Shown piece after piece: positions 17,413-26,625 of a stretch of DNA of 64,000 nucleotides. The stretch is taken from the NCBI RefSeq assembly GCF_016820585.1, contig NZ_JADHDX010000003.1, forward strand, positions 1 through 64,000, read 5' to 3'. Below the pieces are notes generated by a model. The model saw nothing but the letters and a program-made list of their open reading frames with translations, was not told the origin of the DNA and ran no database searches. Position numbers and translations under genes: made by a program. Position 1 is the first letter of the stretch. Each line of letters begins with the position of its first letter. The DNA comes from Arthrobacter beigongshangensis. GTDB lineage: Bacteria > Bacillota > Bacilli > Bacillales_A > Planococcaceae.

Positions 17413-17724
17413 TTAGAGTCATTTATTACTGTTAGAAAAATAATGTTTGTACTGTTGATAAAACCGATGGATAGACATGTCGCAATCTTTATAAACGTTT
17501 TTCGTACGAGGACTTACCTATAAGTACAAAAATTGCGTTGAAGTCGCTGGGCACTAGGAATACCTTTCACATACGATAGATAGACTCGCTGTCAAGATTG
17601 AATAATACACGATATATTCGACCTGCTGTGATTTTTTATAGGCAGGGATAAAATGAAACTATTCCGAGAATATTTCGTATAGTAAGTATAACCTTGTCGA
17701 AAGACAATAAGGGGGCAGTCTACT
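17413..17724. other. Gene-free stretch
   Basis: AT-rich, with no convincing reading frame, repeat copy or strong hairpin. A promoter for the following membrane protein presumably lies in its last 100 bases, but I cannot place it. Confidence 0.5.
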
Positions 17725-18051
17725 GTGGATAAAATCATACGTGCTGTTTTGACTTTAATGGTAGCTATGGTTTTTGCTTCAATACTATTTACTACAACAG
17801 ATAGTAAAATTATTATAAGTATTGGTATTTTCCTTGGCGTTTTCATTTCCACATTTGTCTTTTACTATAAAAAAACAAAGCTGACTACATTAAATAGTAT
17901 AGGTTGGATTTTTGTTATTGTATTAGGATTAGGCTATGTCTATTATCCAGAACAATTTTCAAGTGTTACAAGTAGTTTAGGTGGTTTGATTTGTATCGTT
18001 ATTGGTATGTCACTAATCATGTATAAACCTAAGACTATATCTGAATTATGA
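17725..18051 (+). CDS. Small membrane protein, 108 residues
   Basis: No family recognised. The protein is almost entirely hydrophobic, with four likely transmembrane segments (residues about 5-22, 27-45, 56-73 and 82-99) separated by short charged loops such as YYKKTKLTT. The GTG start follows an AAGGGGG site at about 10 nt. It has the look of a small accessory membrane protein; no function can be assigned. Confidence 0.65.
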   Translation: MDKIIRAVLTLMVAMVFASILFTTTDSKIIISIGIFLGVFISTFVFYYKKTKLTTLNSIGWIFVIVLGLGYVYYPEQFSSVTSSLGGLICIVIGMSLIMYKPKTISEL

Positions 18052-18092
18052 GTTGGCCACAGAAAGAGAGCTTAAAATAAGAAGGTGATTTA

Positions 18093-18191
18093 ATGACGAG
18101 TATTGGCTTACTTGGGTTAATTTTATTACTAGGTGTCGTGGTATTCATTGTGCTAATAGCTCTAGTCGTTTTATTATTCATCAAAAAGTAA
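18093..18191 (+). CDS. Single-span membrane peptide, 32 residues
   Basis: A very short frame, MTSIGLLGLILLLGVVVFIV followed by LIALVVLLFIKK, is one long hydrophobic helix with a positively charged tail. GAAGGTGATTTA precedes the ATG at a good distance, and a terminator follows immediately. This supports a real gene despite its size. It may be co-transcribed with the preceding membrane protein gene 41 bp upstream. Confidence 0.6.
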   Translation: MTSIGLLGLILLLGVVVFIVLIALVVLLFIKK

Positions 18192-18218
18192 GAGCCATCC
18201 AATAGGACGGCTCTTTTG
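18189..18218. terminator. Bidirectional terminator
   Basis: AAGAGCCaTCC / GGAcGGCTCTTTT hairpin between the small membrane peptide gene and the convergent ytoA. Confidence 0.8.
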
Positions 18219-18731
18219 TCATTTCTGTAACCCTTTGTAATACTGACCTTTTTCAGCGTACTCGCGAACAATGCGTTCCATATCTTTACGATCTTCATCG
18301 TTTAGTTCGCGCACAACTTTGACAGGTGAACCGAACGCTAGTGAATTTGCAGGAATTTTCTTGCCGGGTGGAACTAAGCTGCCCGCCCCGATGAATGCAC
18401 CTTCGCCGATTTCCGCTCCGTCTAAAACAATAGAACCCATGCCGATCAATGCACCTTTTTTGACAGTGCAGCTATGTAGCGCTACTTGGTGACCAATGGT
18501 GACTTCATCTTCTAGAATGAGTGGGAATTGTGGACTTTGATGAAGGCAGCATAGATCTTGAATGTTGACCTTGCGTCCGATAATTGTGGGTGAGACGTCA
18601 CCGCGAATGACCGTATTGAACCAAATGGTCGATTCTGGACCAATTGTGACATCTCCTGTGATTGTTGTATAATCTGCGATGAAAACGGATGGATCGATTA
18701 CGGGTGTTTTATCATGAAATGGGTAAATCAT
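18219..18731 (-). CDS. ytoA: Gamma-carbonic-anhydrase-like hexapeptide protein, YtoA family
   Basis: A left-handed beta-helix protein built from hexapeptide repeats (FIADYTTITGDVTIG, NIQDLCCLHQSPQ, VTIGHQVALHSCTVKKGALIGMGS). The metal ligands of the gamma-class fold (His in LHQSP, GHQVALHSC) are present. Whether it hydrates CO2 or acts on another substrate cannot be told from sequence. The 170-residue length is typical. AGAGGAG lies 6 nt before the ATG. Confidence 0.9.
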   Translation of the reverse strand: MIYPFHDKTPVIDPSVFIADYTTITGDVTIGPESTIWFNTVIRGDVSPTIIGRKVNIQDLCCLHQSPQFPLILEDEVTIGHQVALHSCTVKKGALIGMGSIVLDGAEIGEGAFIGAGSLVPPGKKIPANSLAFGSPVKVVRELNDEDRKDMERIVREYAEKGQYYKGLQK

Positions 18732-18784
18732 AGTGTTCTCCTCTTTTCTCTCTATCGTGTATAATTATCTTAACAAACATTATG

Positions 18785-18920
18785 TTTATCTTCATTCATC
18801 AGGTTTTCAAATGCCTGATGAATGAAGATAAAGCCTCCGGCGGATGTCACAAATTTTGAAAGGAGTTAATTGTGCCTTGCATAATTCAAAATTTGGACGT
18901 AATTACGCCAAGGCGTAATT
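18785..18920. repeat. Three-hairpin intergenic repeat, copy E, between ytoA and ytpA
   Basis: Hairpin 1 pairs TTTATCTTCATTCATCAGG (18785-18803) perfectly over 19 bp with 18814-18832. GCCTCCGGCGGATGTCA starts at 18833. Hairpin 2 pairs CAAATTTTGAA (18850-18860) with 18885-18895; its tip is degenerate (tgtgccttgcata). Hairpin 3 is AATTACGCC/GGCGTAATT (18901-18920). The copy ends 13 bp before the ytpA ribosome binding site. Confidence 0.9.
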
Positions 18921-18947
18921 TATTGAATAGATAAGGGGCTGATGTCC

Positions 18948-19733
18948 ATGTGGAAATGGGAGGCGGAGGGGCAGCCGAAAGCTGTCGTAGCCATTGTCCA
19001 TAATGCGTATGAACATCATAGTCGGTACGCATGGCTTATACAAAAATTTAGAAGTGCTGGTTTTCATGTTGTGACAGGCGATTTGCCTGGGCATGGGGCT
19101 GAAGGGAAAAGGATTCATGATGAGTCCTTTGATGCTTATGTCACTTATGTGAAGAAGTTAGTGGAAGTTGGGTTGGATGATAGTTTGCCTTTATTCGTCA
19201 TGGGGCATGGACTTGGTGCTACGATTGTGATGCGCATGATTCAAGCAAAGAAAATTGAGTGTGCTGGATTTATATTCAGTTCTCCTTGGTTAGCGCTTAA
19301 GCATCAGCCACCGAAGTTTTCGACGGTGTTGTCAAAATTGACTTCATCTATGAAGATTAATCATGACATTAGCATTGAATTGTTGACGCGTAACTATGAT
19401 CTATATGTAGAGGCTCATCAGGATCGACACTATAACTCCGTTGCGAGAGCTAGCTGGTATAAAGATTTGCAAACCTTCATGAAAGTTGTGGCACAGTATG
19501 AGGGGACGATTCATAATGTGCCGATACTTGTCCATATCGCCGGGAGCGATAAAATAGCTGATTCTTTACAGGCGAAGAAGTGGTTGATCCACCAAAATCT
19601 TTCCGAGTTTCAATATAAAGAATGGAAGCATCTCTATCATGATGTATTTCAGGAGCCTGAACGCGAGGAAGTCTATCTCTATACAGAGGCATTTATGAAT
19701 AATGTGTTGAGATCACTTGGCTATATCGTCTAG
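18948..19733 (+). CDS. ytpA: YtpA-like lysophospholipase homologue lacking the nucleophile serine
   Basis: An alpha/beta hydrolase of the monoglyceride-lipase/lysophospholipase group. In B. subtilis, YtpA is linked to making the phospholipid antibiotic bacilysocin. The second ATG (18948) is chosen because AAGGGG lies 9 nt upstream and the protein then begins MWKWEAEG, as expected for YtpA. The acid (GSDKIAD) and His (KHLYHDVF) are conserved, but the nucleophile elbow reads VMGHGLGA, with Gly where the family has Ser (GHSxG). The oxyanion region is also altered (VHNAYEHH, normally VHG). It may be catalytically dead or work differently. Confidence 0.82.
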   Translation: MWKWEAEGQPKAVVAIVHNAYEHHSRYAWLIQKFRSAGFHVVTGDLPGHGAEGKRIHDESFDAYVTYVKKLVEVGLDDSLPLFVMGHGLGATIVMRMIQAKKIECAGFIFSSPWLALKHQPPKFSTVLSKLTSSMKINHDISIELLTRNYDLYVEAHQDRHYNSVARASWYKDLQTFMKVVAQYEGTIHNVPILVHIAGSDKIADSLQAKKWLIHQNLSEFQYKEWKHLYHDVFQEPEREEVYLYTEAFMNNVLRSLGYIV

Positions 19734-19783
19734 GAAACGCCGAGGCAAGGCTTTTTTATTGATTAAATTAAGGAGTGTTTCAT

Positions 19784-20374
19784 TTGACGACAATTGGATT
19801 TGTGCGACATGGTGTCACAGCTTGGAATAAAGAAGGACGAGCACAGGGGAGTTCAGATATTCCTCTTGATGAAGAAGGAATTGAAATGGCGGAGCATGTG
19901 GCGAAAAGAATTGCCGAGGAGCAATGGGATATCATTTATACGAGTCCATTAATCCGTGCGAAAAAGACGGCGGAAATTATTGCGAAGAGCAAGCCCGCTA
20001 TTAAATTGTTGGAAGACAACCGACTGCGTGAATTCGGAGGCGGCCAAATTGAAGGAACGACAGAAGTGGAACGGCTCGAAAAATGGGGTTCAACATGGAG
20101 AGAGATGGAGCTAGGTGTTGAACCGAACGAGGATATTATTTCAAGAGGGATGGCATTTGTTGAAGATATGAAAGCAAATCATGCGGGCCAGCGTGTGCTC
20201 GTTGTTAGTCACGGAGGATTCATCAAACGATTGATGGGTGCACTTGTGCCAGATGAGGATCTTGGAGATAAGGTAGATAATACATCGCTCACGGTTGTTG
20301 AGCTGAGTGATGAAGAGAATATATGCAGCTTGTATAATTGTACAAAGCATTTGGATCTAACGAATAGAGTTTGA
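19784..20374 (+). CDS. Histidine phosphatase family protein (phosphoglycerate-mutase-like)
   Basis: The RHG motif FVRHGVTAWN at the N-terminus carries the phospho-accepting His. The conserved Arg in YTSPLIRAKKTAEI and the second His in VVSHGGFIKRL complete the active site. Such proteins are broad-range phosphatases as often as true mutases, so the substrate is open. The TTG at 19784 lies 8 nt after AAGGAG; the frame upstream of it has no ribosome binding site. Length 196 residues. Confidence 0.87.
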   Translation: MTTIGFVRHGVTAWNKEGRAQGSSDIPLDEEGIEMAEHVAKRIAEEQWDIIYTSPLIRAKKTAEIIAKSKPAIKLLEDNRLREFGGGQIEGTTEVERLEKWGSTWREMELGVEPNEDIISRGMAFVEDMKANHAGQRVLVVSHGGFIKRLMGALVPDEDLGDKVDNTSLTVVELSDEENICSLYNCTKHLDLTNRV

Positions 20375-20524
20375 TGTACAAAAGAGCGCCAGCTATTGGC
20401 GTTTTTATTTTGCCGTAAACACTGAAATAACTTTTTTGTTAGAAAATTAGCTACCTTCTACTAGACTTATAGACTATAATGAGGGAAATCATGTCGAATG
20501 GTGTAGAAAGAGGAGGGTATAACA

Positions 20525-22525
20525 ATGAAATCTATTAAAACCAAAATTATTGTAAGCCTGTTTTTATTGTTTTTTGTTATTCTGACAGTGATAAATTTTG
20601 TTGTTAATAATCAAATGCAACAACAAACAGAACGGTTATTGCTGGCACAAAGTGAAGTGGCCGTCAAAGAGATGGGACACAGCATTGAAAACTTCATGCT
20701 GCAATACGAAAAGGCTTTATATTTACTGACGACCAATCCAGCAGTTACAGAATTTATAGAGACGCAGTATGGGAAAGAGGATGAAGTTGTACTCACTCGT
20801 GCTATCGAAACAGCATTTGCGGATTATATAGAACAATTGCCCGCAACCGATTTACTCTATTTTGGTTTTGCTAATAAATATACAAAGTTTGTTCCGCATC
20901 TTGAAATTCCTGATTTCGACCCGACGTCAAGAGTTTGGTATACAGAGGCGAGTGCGCAACCGGATAAGGTCGTTTGGTCTGATCCGTATGTCGATGCGGC
21001 ATCTGGTGGCTATGTTATTACTGCGTCTAAAGCGATGCACCGCAACAATTCACTTGTTGGCGTAATTGGTGTGGATATTAGTTTAGAAAACATTACGGAT
21101 AGTGTTTCTCAAAGTGATTTTGGATTTGAGGGGTACCCATTTTTATTCGACAGAAGCAATGGAGCGATTGTTCACCCGTTGCTTGTCCCTGAGGCTGAGG
21201 AAATGGCGGATTTGTCGCATTTGACGGCGACATTTAGTGATGGGGAATCAGCGGGGATTGAACGTTATACAGAAAATGGAGAAAAGATGATTGGCGTTTT
21301 CAATGAAATTTCACATCTTGGCTGGACAGTGGGTGCAGCATTCAAAGAAGATGCAATTATTGGCTCTGTCAGTCAGACACGTAATTTAATTAGTATTATT
21401 TTTGTTCTTGCAGAAGTATTAATTATTACAATTCTTTGGTTTATAATCTCTAAAATGATGCGTCCGCTTGGCATCATTCGTACTGCGATGGATGAGGTTG
21501 CGGAGGGTAATTTGAATGCTTATGCGGAAGTAAAGTCGAAGGATGAGTTTGGTCAGCTGGCTGACAATTTTAATGCGATGATATCCAAAGTACGGACAAT
21601 TATTACAGTTGTGAACGAATCTGTTGAGGAAGTTCGTCTGTCGGCAGAAGGATTAAGTGCATCTGCAGAGGAGACAAATGCAGTGAGTGAACAGATGGCT
21701 GGGGCTATTGACGATATTGCGTCAGGGGCTTCGAAATCTGCTCATGATACAGAAGATGTTACACAAACAGTCGACCTTTTAGGTGAGCAAATCATGGGAA
21801 TCCATGAAAAAGCCGGGGTGATGACGGGTATTGCGACGGAGGCAGAGGAAATCAATAAAGAAGGACATACCCAAGTCAATCAATTAGGGGCATCGTTCGA
21901 TGGCTGGAAGTCGAATTTACAAACAATGGCGGATGCTGTAGGCGAATTGGAAACAAAGGTAGGTGCCATTGGTACTGTGATGGAGACGATTACCGAAATT
22001 TCAGCACAGACAAATTTGCTGGCGCTGAATGCGAGTATCGAAGCTGCGCGTGCTGGTGAACATGGTAAAGGTTTTGCAGTCGTTGCGGATGAAGTGCGGA
22101 AGCTTGCTGAACAGTCTACGCGTGCAACGGAAGAAGTGAAATTGACTGTTCAGGAGTTACAAAATGGTTCTCGCCAAGTATCGAGTCAAATGAGGGAAAC
22201 AGGTGAAACCTTCCATGAGCAGGAGAAAGTCGTCCAAGATACACAACAGACATTTGGCGAAATTTCCGGGCTGATGAATAAACTCGAACAATCGATTAGT
22301 AGTGTGTATGAAGAAGTGAATCGCGTTGTTGCACATAAAGAAACAGTGATGCAAACGATTGAAACAATGGCGGCGACAGCTGAAGAAACAGCGGCGGCAA
22401 GTGAAGAAATCAGTGCATCGACAGACGAACAATTACGTGCTATTCGCGAAGTGGCACAAGCTGCAGACACATTATCAGGGCTCAGTGATAATTTGCATAC
22501 AGCAATTAGTCAGTTCAAATTATAA
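20525..22525 (+). CDS. Methyl-accepting chemotaxis protein with extracellular Cache domain
   Basis: A 666-residue transmembrane chemoreceptor. Membrane helix 1 is at residues 8-27. An extracellular double-Cache domain follows ([20 protein letters not shown] and [20 protein letters not shown]), which usually binds amino acids or other small ligands. Helix 2 is near 285-307 and the HAMP domain near 308-362. The cytoplasmic signalling tip [20 protein letters not shown] then [21 protein letters not shown] contacts CheA and CheW. AGGAGG precedes the ATG. The gene stands alone, with a terminator after it. Confidence 0.95.
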   Translation: MKSIKTKIIVSLFLLFFVILTVINFVVNNQMQQQTERLLLAQSEVAVKEMGHSIENFMLQYEKALYLLTTNPAVTEFIETQYGKEDEVVLTRAIETAFADYIEQLPATDLLYFGFANKYTKFVPHLEIPDFDPTSRVWYTEASAQPDKVVWSDPYVDAASGGYVITASKAMHRNNSLVGVIGVDISLENITDSVSQSDFGFEGYPFLFDRSNGAIVHPLLVPEAEEMADLSHLTATFSDGESAGIERYTENGEKMIGVFNEISHLGWTVGAAFKEDAIIGSVSQTRNLISIIFVLAEVLIITILWFIISKMMRPLGIIRTAMDEVAEGNLNAYAEVKSKDEFGQLADNFNAMISKVRTIITVVNESVEEVRLSAEGLSASAEETNAVSEQMAGAIDDIASGASKSAHDTEDVTQTVDLLGEQIMGIHEKAGVMTGIATEAEEINKEGHTQVNQLGASFDGWKSNLQTMADAVGELETKVGAIGTVMETITEISAQTNLLALNASIEAARAGEHGKGFAVVADEVRKLAEQSTRATEEVKLTVQELQNGSRQVSSQMRETGETFHEQEKVVQDTQQTFGEISGLMNKLEQSISSVYEEVNRVVAHKETVMQTIETMAATAEETAAASEEISASTDEQLRAIREVAQAADTLSGLSDNLHTAISQFKL

Positions 22526-22531
22526 AATTAA

Positions 22532-22571
22532 CAAGGAGTTGCCTTCGAAAATTGGAGGCAACTTTCTTATT
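22532..22571 (+). terminator. Terminator after the chemoreceptor gene
   Basis: AAGGAGTTGCCTT / GAGGCAACTTTCTTATTTT hairpin 7 bp after the stop codon. Confidence 0.75.
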
Positions 22572-22669
22572 TTGGGAAACATTTTCAGATTAGCAGGAGT
22601 CATATGGATAGACATAGAATATAATGTGTATGGAAAAATTGTATATATGCAGTGAACGGAGGAAAACAA

Positions 22670-23197
22670 TTGAAGGAAAAAAGCAAGCGTGAACTGATTT
22701 CATGGATACAATCGCTAGCTGTAGCGGTTATTATTGCCATTGTCATTCGCCAATTTCTATTTACCCCGGTAATTGTATCGGGACAATCCATGGAACCAAC
22801 GTTTGAAAATGCAAATAAAATCGTCATTTCAAAAATTCATAAAATCAATCGTTTTGACATGATTGTTTTCCACGCGCCTAACTCTGAAGAAGATTTTATT
22901 AAAAGAGTTATTGGACTGCCAGGGGATGTCGTTGTCATGAAGGATGACAAGCTGTCTATTAATGGCGTGGAATATGAGGAAGATTATATTCAAGCGAATA
23001 AAGAGAAGGTATTCGAAGGACAGAAGCTAACACAAGATTTTATAGTTGAAGTGCCAGAAGGTCATTTATATGTCCTGGGGGATAATAGAAGGCATAGCAC
23101 AGATAGTCGGGAGCTTGGTGTGATTGATGAGAAGTCTGTCGTTGGTGCTGTGACATTTAAGTTTTATCCGCTACGCGATATTGGGATACCGAAATGA
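22670..23197 (+). CDS. Type I signal peptidase
   Basis: A membrane-bound Ser/Lys protease that removes signal peptides from secreted proteins. One N-terminal membrane segment (LAVAVIIAIVIRQFLF) is followed by the Ser box SGQSMEPTF, the Lys box FIKRVIGLPGD and the late motif VLGDNRRHSTDSRELG. The 175-residue length is that of the short Bacillus Sip type. I chose the TTG at 22670, 7 nt after GGAGG. The next gene starts within its stop codon region (ATGA). Confidence 0.93.
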   Translation: MKEKSKRELISWIQSLAVAVIIAIVIRQFLFTPVIVSGQSMEPTFENANKIVISKIHKINRFDMIVFHAPNSEEDFIKRVIGLPGDVVVMKDDKLSINGVEYEEDYIQANKEKVFEGQKLTQDFIVEVPEGHLYVLGDNRRHSTDSRELGVIDEKSVVGAVTFKFYPLRDIGIPK

Positions 23198-23754
23198 TGG
23201 AAAAACGTTCTTTACTAATTGGTATTGATGGTCTTGGTGGGTCTGGGAAAACGACATATGCGCTGAATTTACAACGCCAGCTGAAAGACGCAATTGTGAT
23301 TCATTTGGATGATTTTATTCATACGCGCGATGTTCGGTATAATAAGCAGTTTGAAGAATGGTATTGCTATTATTATGTGCAATGGCGCTATGATTATTTG
23401 ATTGAAAAACTGTTAGAGCCATTACATAGTGGATTGGCTGTACATGACACCATTGAGTTATACGATAAACCAGAGGATAGTTATCGCAAGCAGACATTTG
23501 ATATTCCGATTGGCACAACGGTAATTGTTGAAGGGATTTTTCTGCAACGTCCTGAGTTAAGGGCGTACTTCGATAAGGTCATTTATCTTGAAACAGAGCA
23601 AGAGACGAGAATGGCGCGCGCTCTAGACAGGGATGGTTATATTGGAAGTAGCGAGGATATTATTCGTCATTATGAACAACGATATTTTCCAGCAGAGGAT
23701 ATGTATGTGAAGCAATGCAATCCGCTAGTATTGGCGGATGCAGTGGAGAAGTGA
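23194..23754 (+). CDS. P-loop kinase, uridine-kinase-like
   Basis: The Walker A motif GIDGLGGSGKTTYA lies at the very N-terminus and LDDFIHTRD follows as in uridine/pantothenate-type kinases. VIVEGIFLQRPEL supplies the Walker B-like strand and RDGY is a possible lid Arg. The substrate is unknown: it is shorter than standard Udk and belongs to the small kinases often called uridine kinase-like. It starts inside the signal peptidase stop codon (ATGA overlap), so it is translationally coupled. Confidence 0.75.
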   Translation: MMEKRSLLIGIDGLGGSGKTTYALNLQRQLKDAIVIHLDDFIHTRDVRYNKQFEEWYCYYYVQWRYDYLIEKLLEPLHSGLAVHDTIELYDKPEDSYRKQTFDIPIGTTVIVEGIFLQRPELRAYFDKVIYLETEQETRMARALDRDGYIGSSEDIIRHYEQRYFPAEDMYVKQCNPLVLADAVEK

Positions 23755-23767
23755 AGGGGAGAGCATT

Positions 23768-24313
23768 GTGACATTTCCAACGTTAACGACGTCACGACTT
23801 CGTTTGACCGAAGTACAAGTGGAGCATGCACCTGCAATTTTTGAGGTATTATCAAATCCCGAAGTGGTGAGGTATTATGGGATGGATCCATTCCAGGAGC
23901 TGGCACAGGCCGAAAATATTGTACAGCATTTTAAAAACAATTTTGATACAAAAAGAGGCATGCGCTGGGCAATTATCAATAATCAATCCAATCGATTTAT
24001 TGGCACAATCGGATTGAATAATTTGGCTTTGGGAATGAAAAAGGCTGAAGTTGGTTTTGAAATTCATCCTGATTTCTGGAGAAGTGGCATAACGTCTGAA
24101 GCGTTGCAAGCAGTTTTGGACTATGCATTTGAGGAATTAGATCTTCATCGAATGGGAGCTGTCACATTTCCAGCAAATGATGCATCTATTGGACTTTTGA
24201 AGAAACAAGGATTTTTGGAAGAAGGAAAGTTGCGAAGTTATCTGTTTCAGAATGGACAATCCCATGATGCTTTGGTGTTTTCTTTGTTACGTGGGGAATG
24301 GAATATAAACTAG
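23768..24313 (+). CDS. GNAT acetyltransferase, RimJ/RimL-like
   Basis: A 181-residue acetyltransferase. The N-terminus TSRLRLTEVQVEHAPAIFEV is typical of the RimJ/RimL branch, which acetylates protein N-termini or small amines. Acetyl-CoA binding is marked by EVGFEIHPDFWRSGITSEAL and NDASIGLLKKQGFLEEG. The GTG at 23768 is preceded by AAGGGGA at 7 nt. It is third in the signal peptidase-kinase-acetyltransferase run and is closed by a terminator. Confidence 0.85.
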   Translation: MTFPTLTTSRLRLTEVQVEHAPAIFEVLSNPEVVRYYGMDPFQELAQAENIVQHFKNNFDTKRGMRWAIINNQSNRFIGTIGLNNLALGMKKAEVGFEIHPDFWRSGITSEALQAVLDYAFEELDLHRMGAVTFPANDASIGLLKKQGFLEEGKLRSYLFQNGQSHDALVFSLLRGEWNIN

Positions 24314-24315
24314 TC

Positions 24316-24352
24316 AAGCACCTCCACAAGCGTCAATGTGGAGGTTTTTTTA
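24316..24352 (+). terminator. Terminator after the acetyltransferase gene
   Basis: GCACCTCCAC / GTGGAGGTTTTTTT hairpin directly after the stop. Confidence 0.88.
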
Positions 24353-24474
24353 TGCTTGAAATTGCCATGGCGGTGATAGAGGGACCAGAGTCGGTGATAA
24401 ACTACTTGTCTAACTCTACAAATACGCGTTCGTATGGTAAATTAAGAGCAGTGCAATGTAGAAGGAGTTACAAA

Positions 24475-26625
24475 ATGATGACCGATTTTTTTGAGCGAAA
24501 AAAGCAACAATTGAATATAGAGTTGAATGATGTACAAAAACAGGCGGTGCTGCAAACGGAAGGACCGTTGCTGTTGTTGGCATGCCCTGGTTCAGGGAAA
24601 ACCACTACCATGATTATGCGCATTGGTTATTTAATTGAGGAGAAGCATGTGGATCCAAAGCGCATTAAGGCTATCACGTTTAGCCGGGCGTCTGCGCGTG
24701 ATATGACGGAGCGTTTCAGTCGATTTTTTCCTGATTGTGAGCCTATTGATTTTTCGACTATTCATAGTTTGGCATTTACGATTGCACGTAGTCATTTGAC
24801 GACTAGTGGTACGACGTTTGACTTGATTGAAGGTGGGGGCAAAGGGCGTCAGTCAGTGAATAAGGCTTTTTTATTGAGAGGAATTTATAAAGAAGTGCTG
24901 AAAGAGGATTGTACGGATGATGAGCTGGCGTCTCTTTCAACATTTATTAGTTCTATCAAAAACAGCATGATTCCGCTTGAACAATGGGAGGATTTAAAAG
25001 GACCTGTCGACAAGTCGGGTCGTATGGCACGTAAGTATGAGCAATACAAATCGCGTACTCCAGGGCATCTGATGCTGGATTTTGACGATATGCTGACGAT
25101 TGCAGAGCAAGGGCTACGACAAGATGAGCAGTTAGGTGAACGCTTTCGTAATCTCTATGACTATTTATTGACAGATGAAAGCCAGGATACATCGCTTGTG
25201 CAACATAAGATTGTGGAACATTTGGTGGCGCATCATGGCAATCTTTGCGTTGTCGCGGATGATGATCAGTCCATTTATACATGGCGTGGGGCGGAACCGG
25301 ATTATTTGTTGGAATTTAAGAAAGTTTATCCAGATGCACAAGTATTGATGATGGAACGCAATTATCGTTCCTCCAAAGAAATTGTTGAACTCACTTCGAA
25401 GTTCATCAAACGAAACAAGAAGCGTTATCCGAAGGACATGCATACGGAAAATGAGGCGAAGGAGCCCATTTATATTCGACGGCTGGATGATCCGAAACGA
25501 CAGCTAGAATATGTGACGTATGAATTGCTGGGGGAAAGCAATTTGAATGAGGTCGCTATTCTATTTCGTAATAACTCCTCGTCGACGATGTATGTCAATG
25601 AATTGCACCGCCGCGGTATCCCATTTTATATGAAAGATGCGGATGATAAATTTTTTTCCCACTGGATTGTTGAAGATATATTGAACTTTATGCGACTGAG
25701 TTTTAATACGGAACGCAAAGATGTTTTTGCAAAAATTGTGATGAAAATGAATCTATTTATTTCCCGAAGTATGCTAACGATATTCGAAAATACTATGACA
25801 ACTGGGAATGTTTTTGATGCTTTTATTCAATCGGTTGATTTGAAGGACAGCCAAGTGAAGAAGCTGATGGATTATAAAAAGGGCTATGCTGTTATTCCGG
25901 ATATGCGGCCAGAGCGTGTCATTCAGCTCATTCGCAATGACTTGGGCTATGAGGCGGCTTTGAAAAGTAGGGCAGAGAAATTTGGTTTTCGAATTGATTA
26001 TTTGTTGGGCATTCTTGATACACTTGAGGGAATTGCTTCTCAATTGAGGACGATGGTGGACTTTGCAGAACGCTTGAAGGAGCTTGAGCAAGCTGTTCAA
26101 CAGGCGAAGTTTGAACCTGCGGAAAACGCAGTGACATTATCGACGTTTCACAGTGCAAAAGGACTCGAATTCAGGCGTGTTTTCATGATAGATTTAGTAA
26201 AAGGGATTATTCCTTCTGAGGAAGATGAGAGTGCTGTGGCGATGTTGGAGGAAGCACGCCGACTCTTCTATGTAGGCATGACACGTGCGAAGGACCGTTT
26301 AGAGTTACTGTCTTACAGTCAGGACGAAGGGAAAACGAGAGAGGATTCAAGGTTTTTGAATGAAGTGCGGGGGCTGCTTTTGAAGCCGGGCAAGACCGAG
26401 ACATCTGCACCAGTTTCGAAGACATCGATTCCTATAAATCCTGAAGGCATTAACAACAGGGATGAACTAGTTGTTGGATCTACGGTCAAGCATCGTGTGT
26501 TTGGACTAGGTGAAATTGTTGTGCATGATGGTAATGAAGTTCATATACAATTTGGAGATACGGAAAAATGTCTTGATTTGGAAACGGTACTATCCCTTCG
26601 ATTACTTGAAAAGGTGGCGCTATGA
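24475..26625 (+). CDS. UvrD/PcrA-family ATP-dependent DNA helicase
   Basis: A superfamily 1A helicase of 716 residues with all motifs: Q motif LNDVQKQAVL, motif I ACPGSGKTTTMIMR, motif II DESQDTSLVQHK, motif III ADDDQSIYTWRGA, motif IV ERNYRSSKE, motif V TFHSAKGLEFRRVF and motif VI RRLFYVGMTRAKDRLELL. The C-terminus carries the Tudor-like tail of PcrA relatives (VGSTVKHRVFGLGEIVVHDG). It is shorter and more divergent than PcrA itself and may match the YjcD type. AAGGAG lies 7 nt before the ATG at 24475. Its end overlaps the first fluoride-channel gene by 4 bp. Confidence 0.9.
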   Translation: MMTDFFERKKQQLNIELNDVQKQAVLQTEGPLLLLACPGSGKTTTMIMRIGYLIEEKHVDPKRIKAITFSRASARDMTERFSRFFPDCEPIDFSTIHSLAFTIARSHLTTSGTTFDLIEGGGKGRQSVNKAFLLRGIYKEVLKEDCTDDELASLSTFISSIKNSMIPLEQWEDLKGPVDKSGRMARKYEQYKSRTPGHLMLDFDDMLTIAEQGLRQDEQLGERFRNLYDYLLTDESQDTSLVQHKIVEHLVAHHGNLCVVADDDQSIYTWRGAEPDYLLEFKKVYPDAQVLMMERNYRSSKEIVELTSKFIKRNKKRYPKDMHTENEAKEPIYIRRLDDPKRQLEYVTYELLGESNLNEVAILFRNNSSSTMYVNELHRRGIPFYMKDADDKFFSHWIVEDILNFMRLSFNTERKDVFAKIVMKMNLFISRSMLTIFENTMTTGNVFDAFIQSVDLKDSQVKKLMDYKKGYAVIPDMRPERVIQLIRNDLGYEAALKSRAEKFGFRIDYLLGILDTLEGIASQLRTMVDFAERLKELEQAVQQAKFEPAENAVTLSTFHSAKGLEFRRVFMIDLVKGIIPSEEDESAVAMLEEARRLFYVGMTRAKDRLELLSYSQDEGKTREDSRFLNEVRGLLLKPGKTETSAPVSKTSIPINPEGINNRDELVVGSTVKHRVFGLGEIVVHDGNEVHIQFGDTEKCLDLETVLSLRLLEKVAL

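Noticed and set aside
17428-17456. Two ACTGTT motifs as a third phased array
   Set aside because: They are 23 bp apart, only two in number, and lack the rest of the core.
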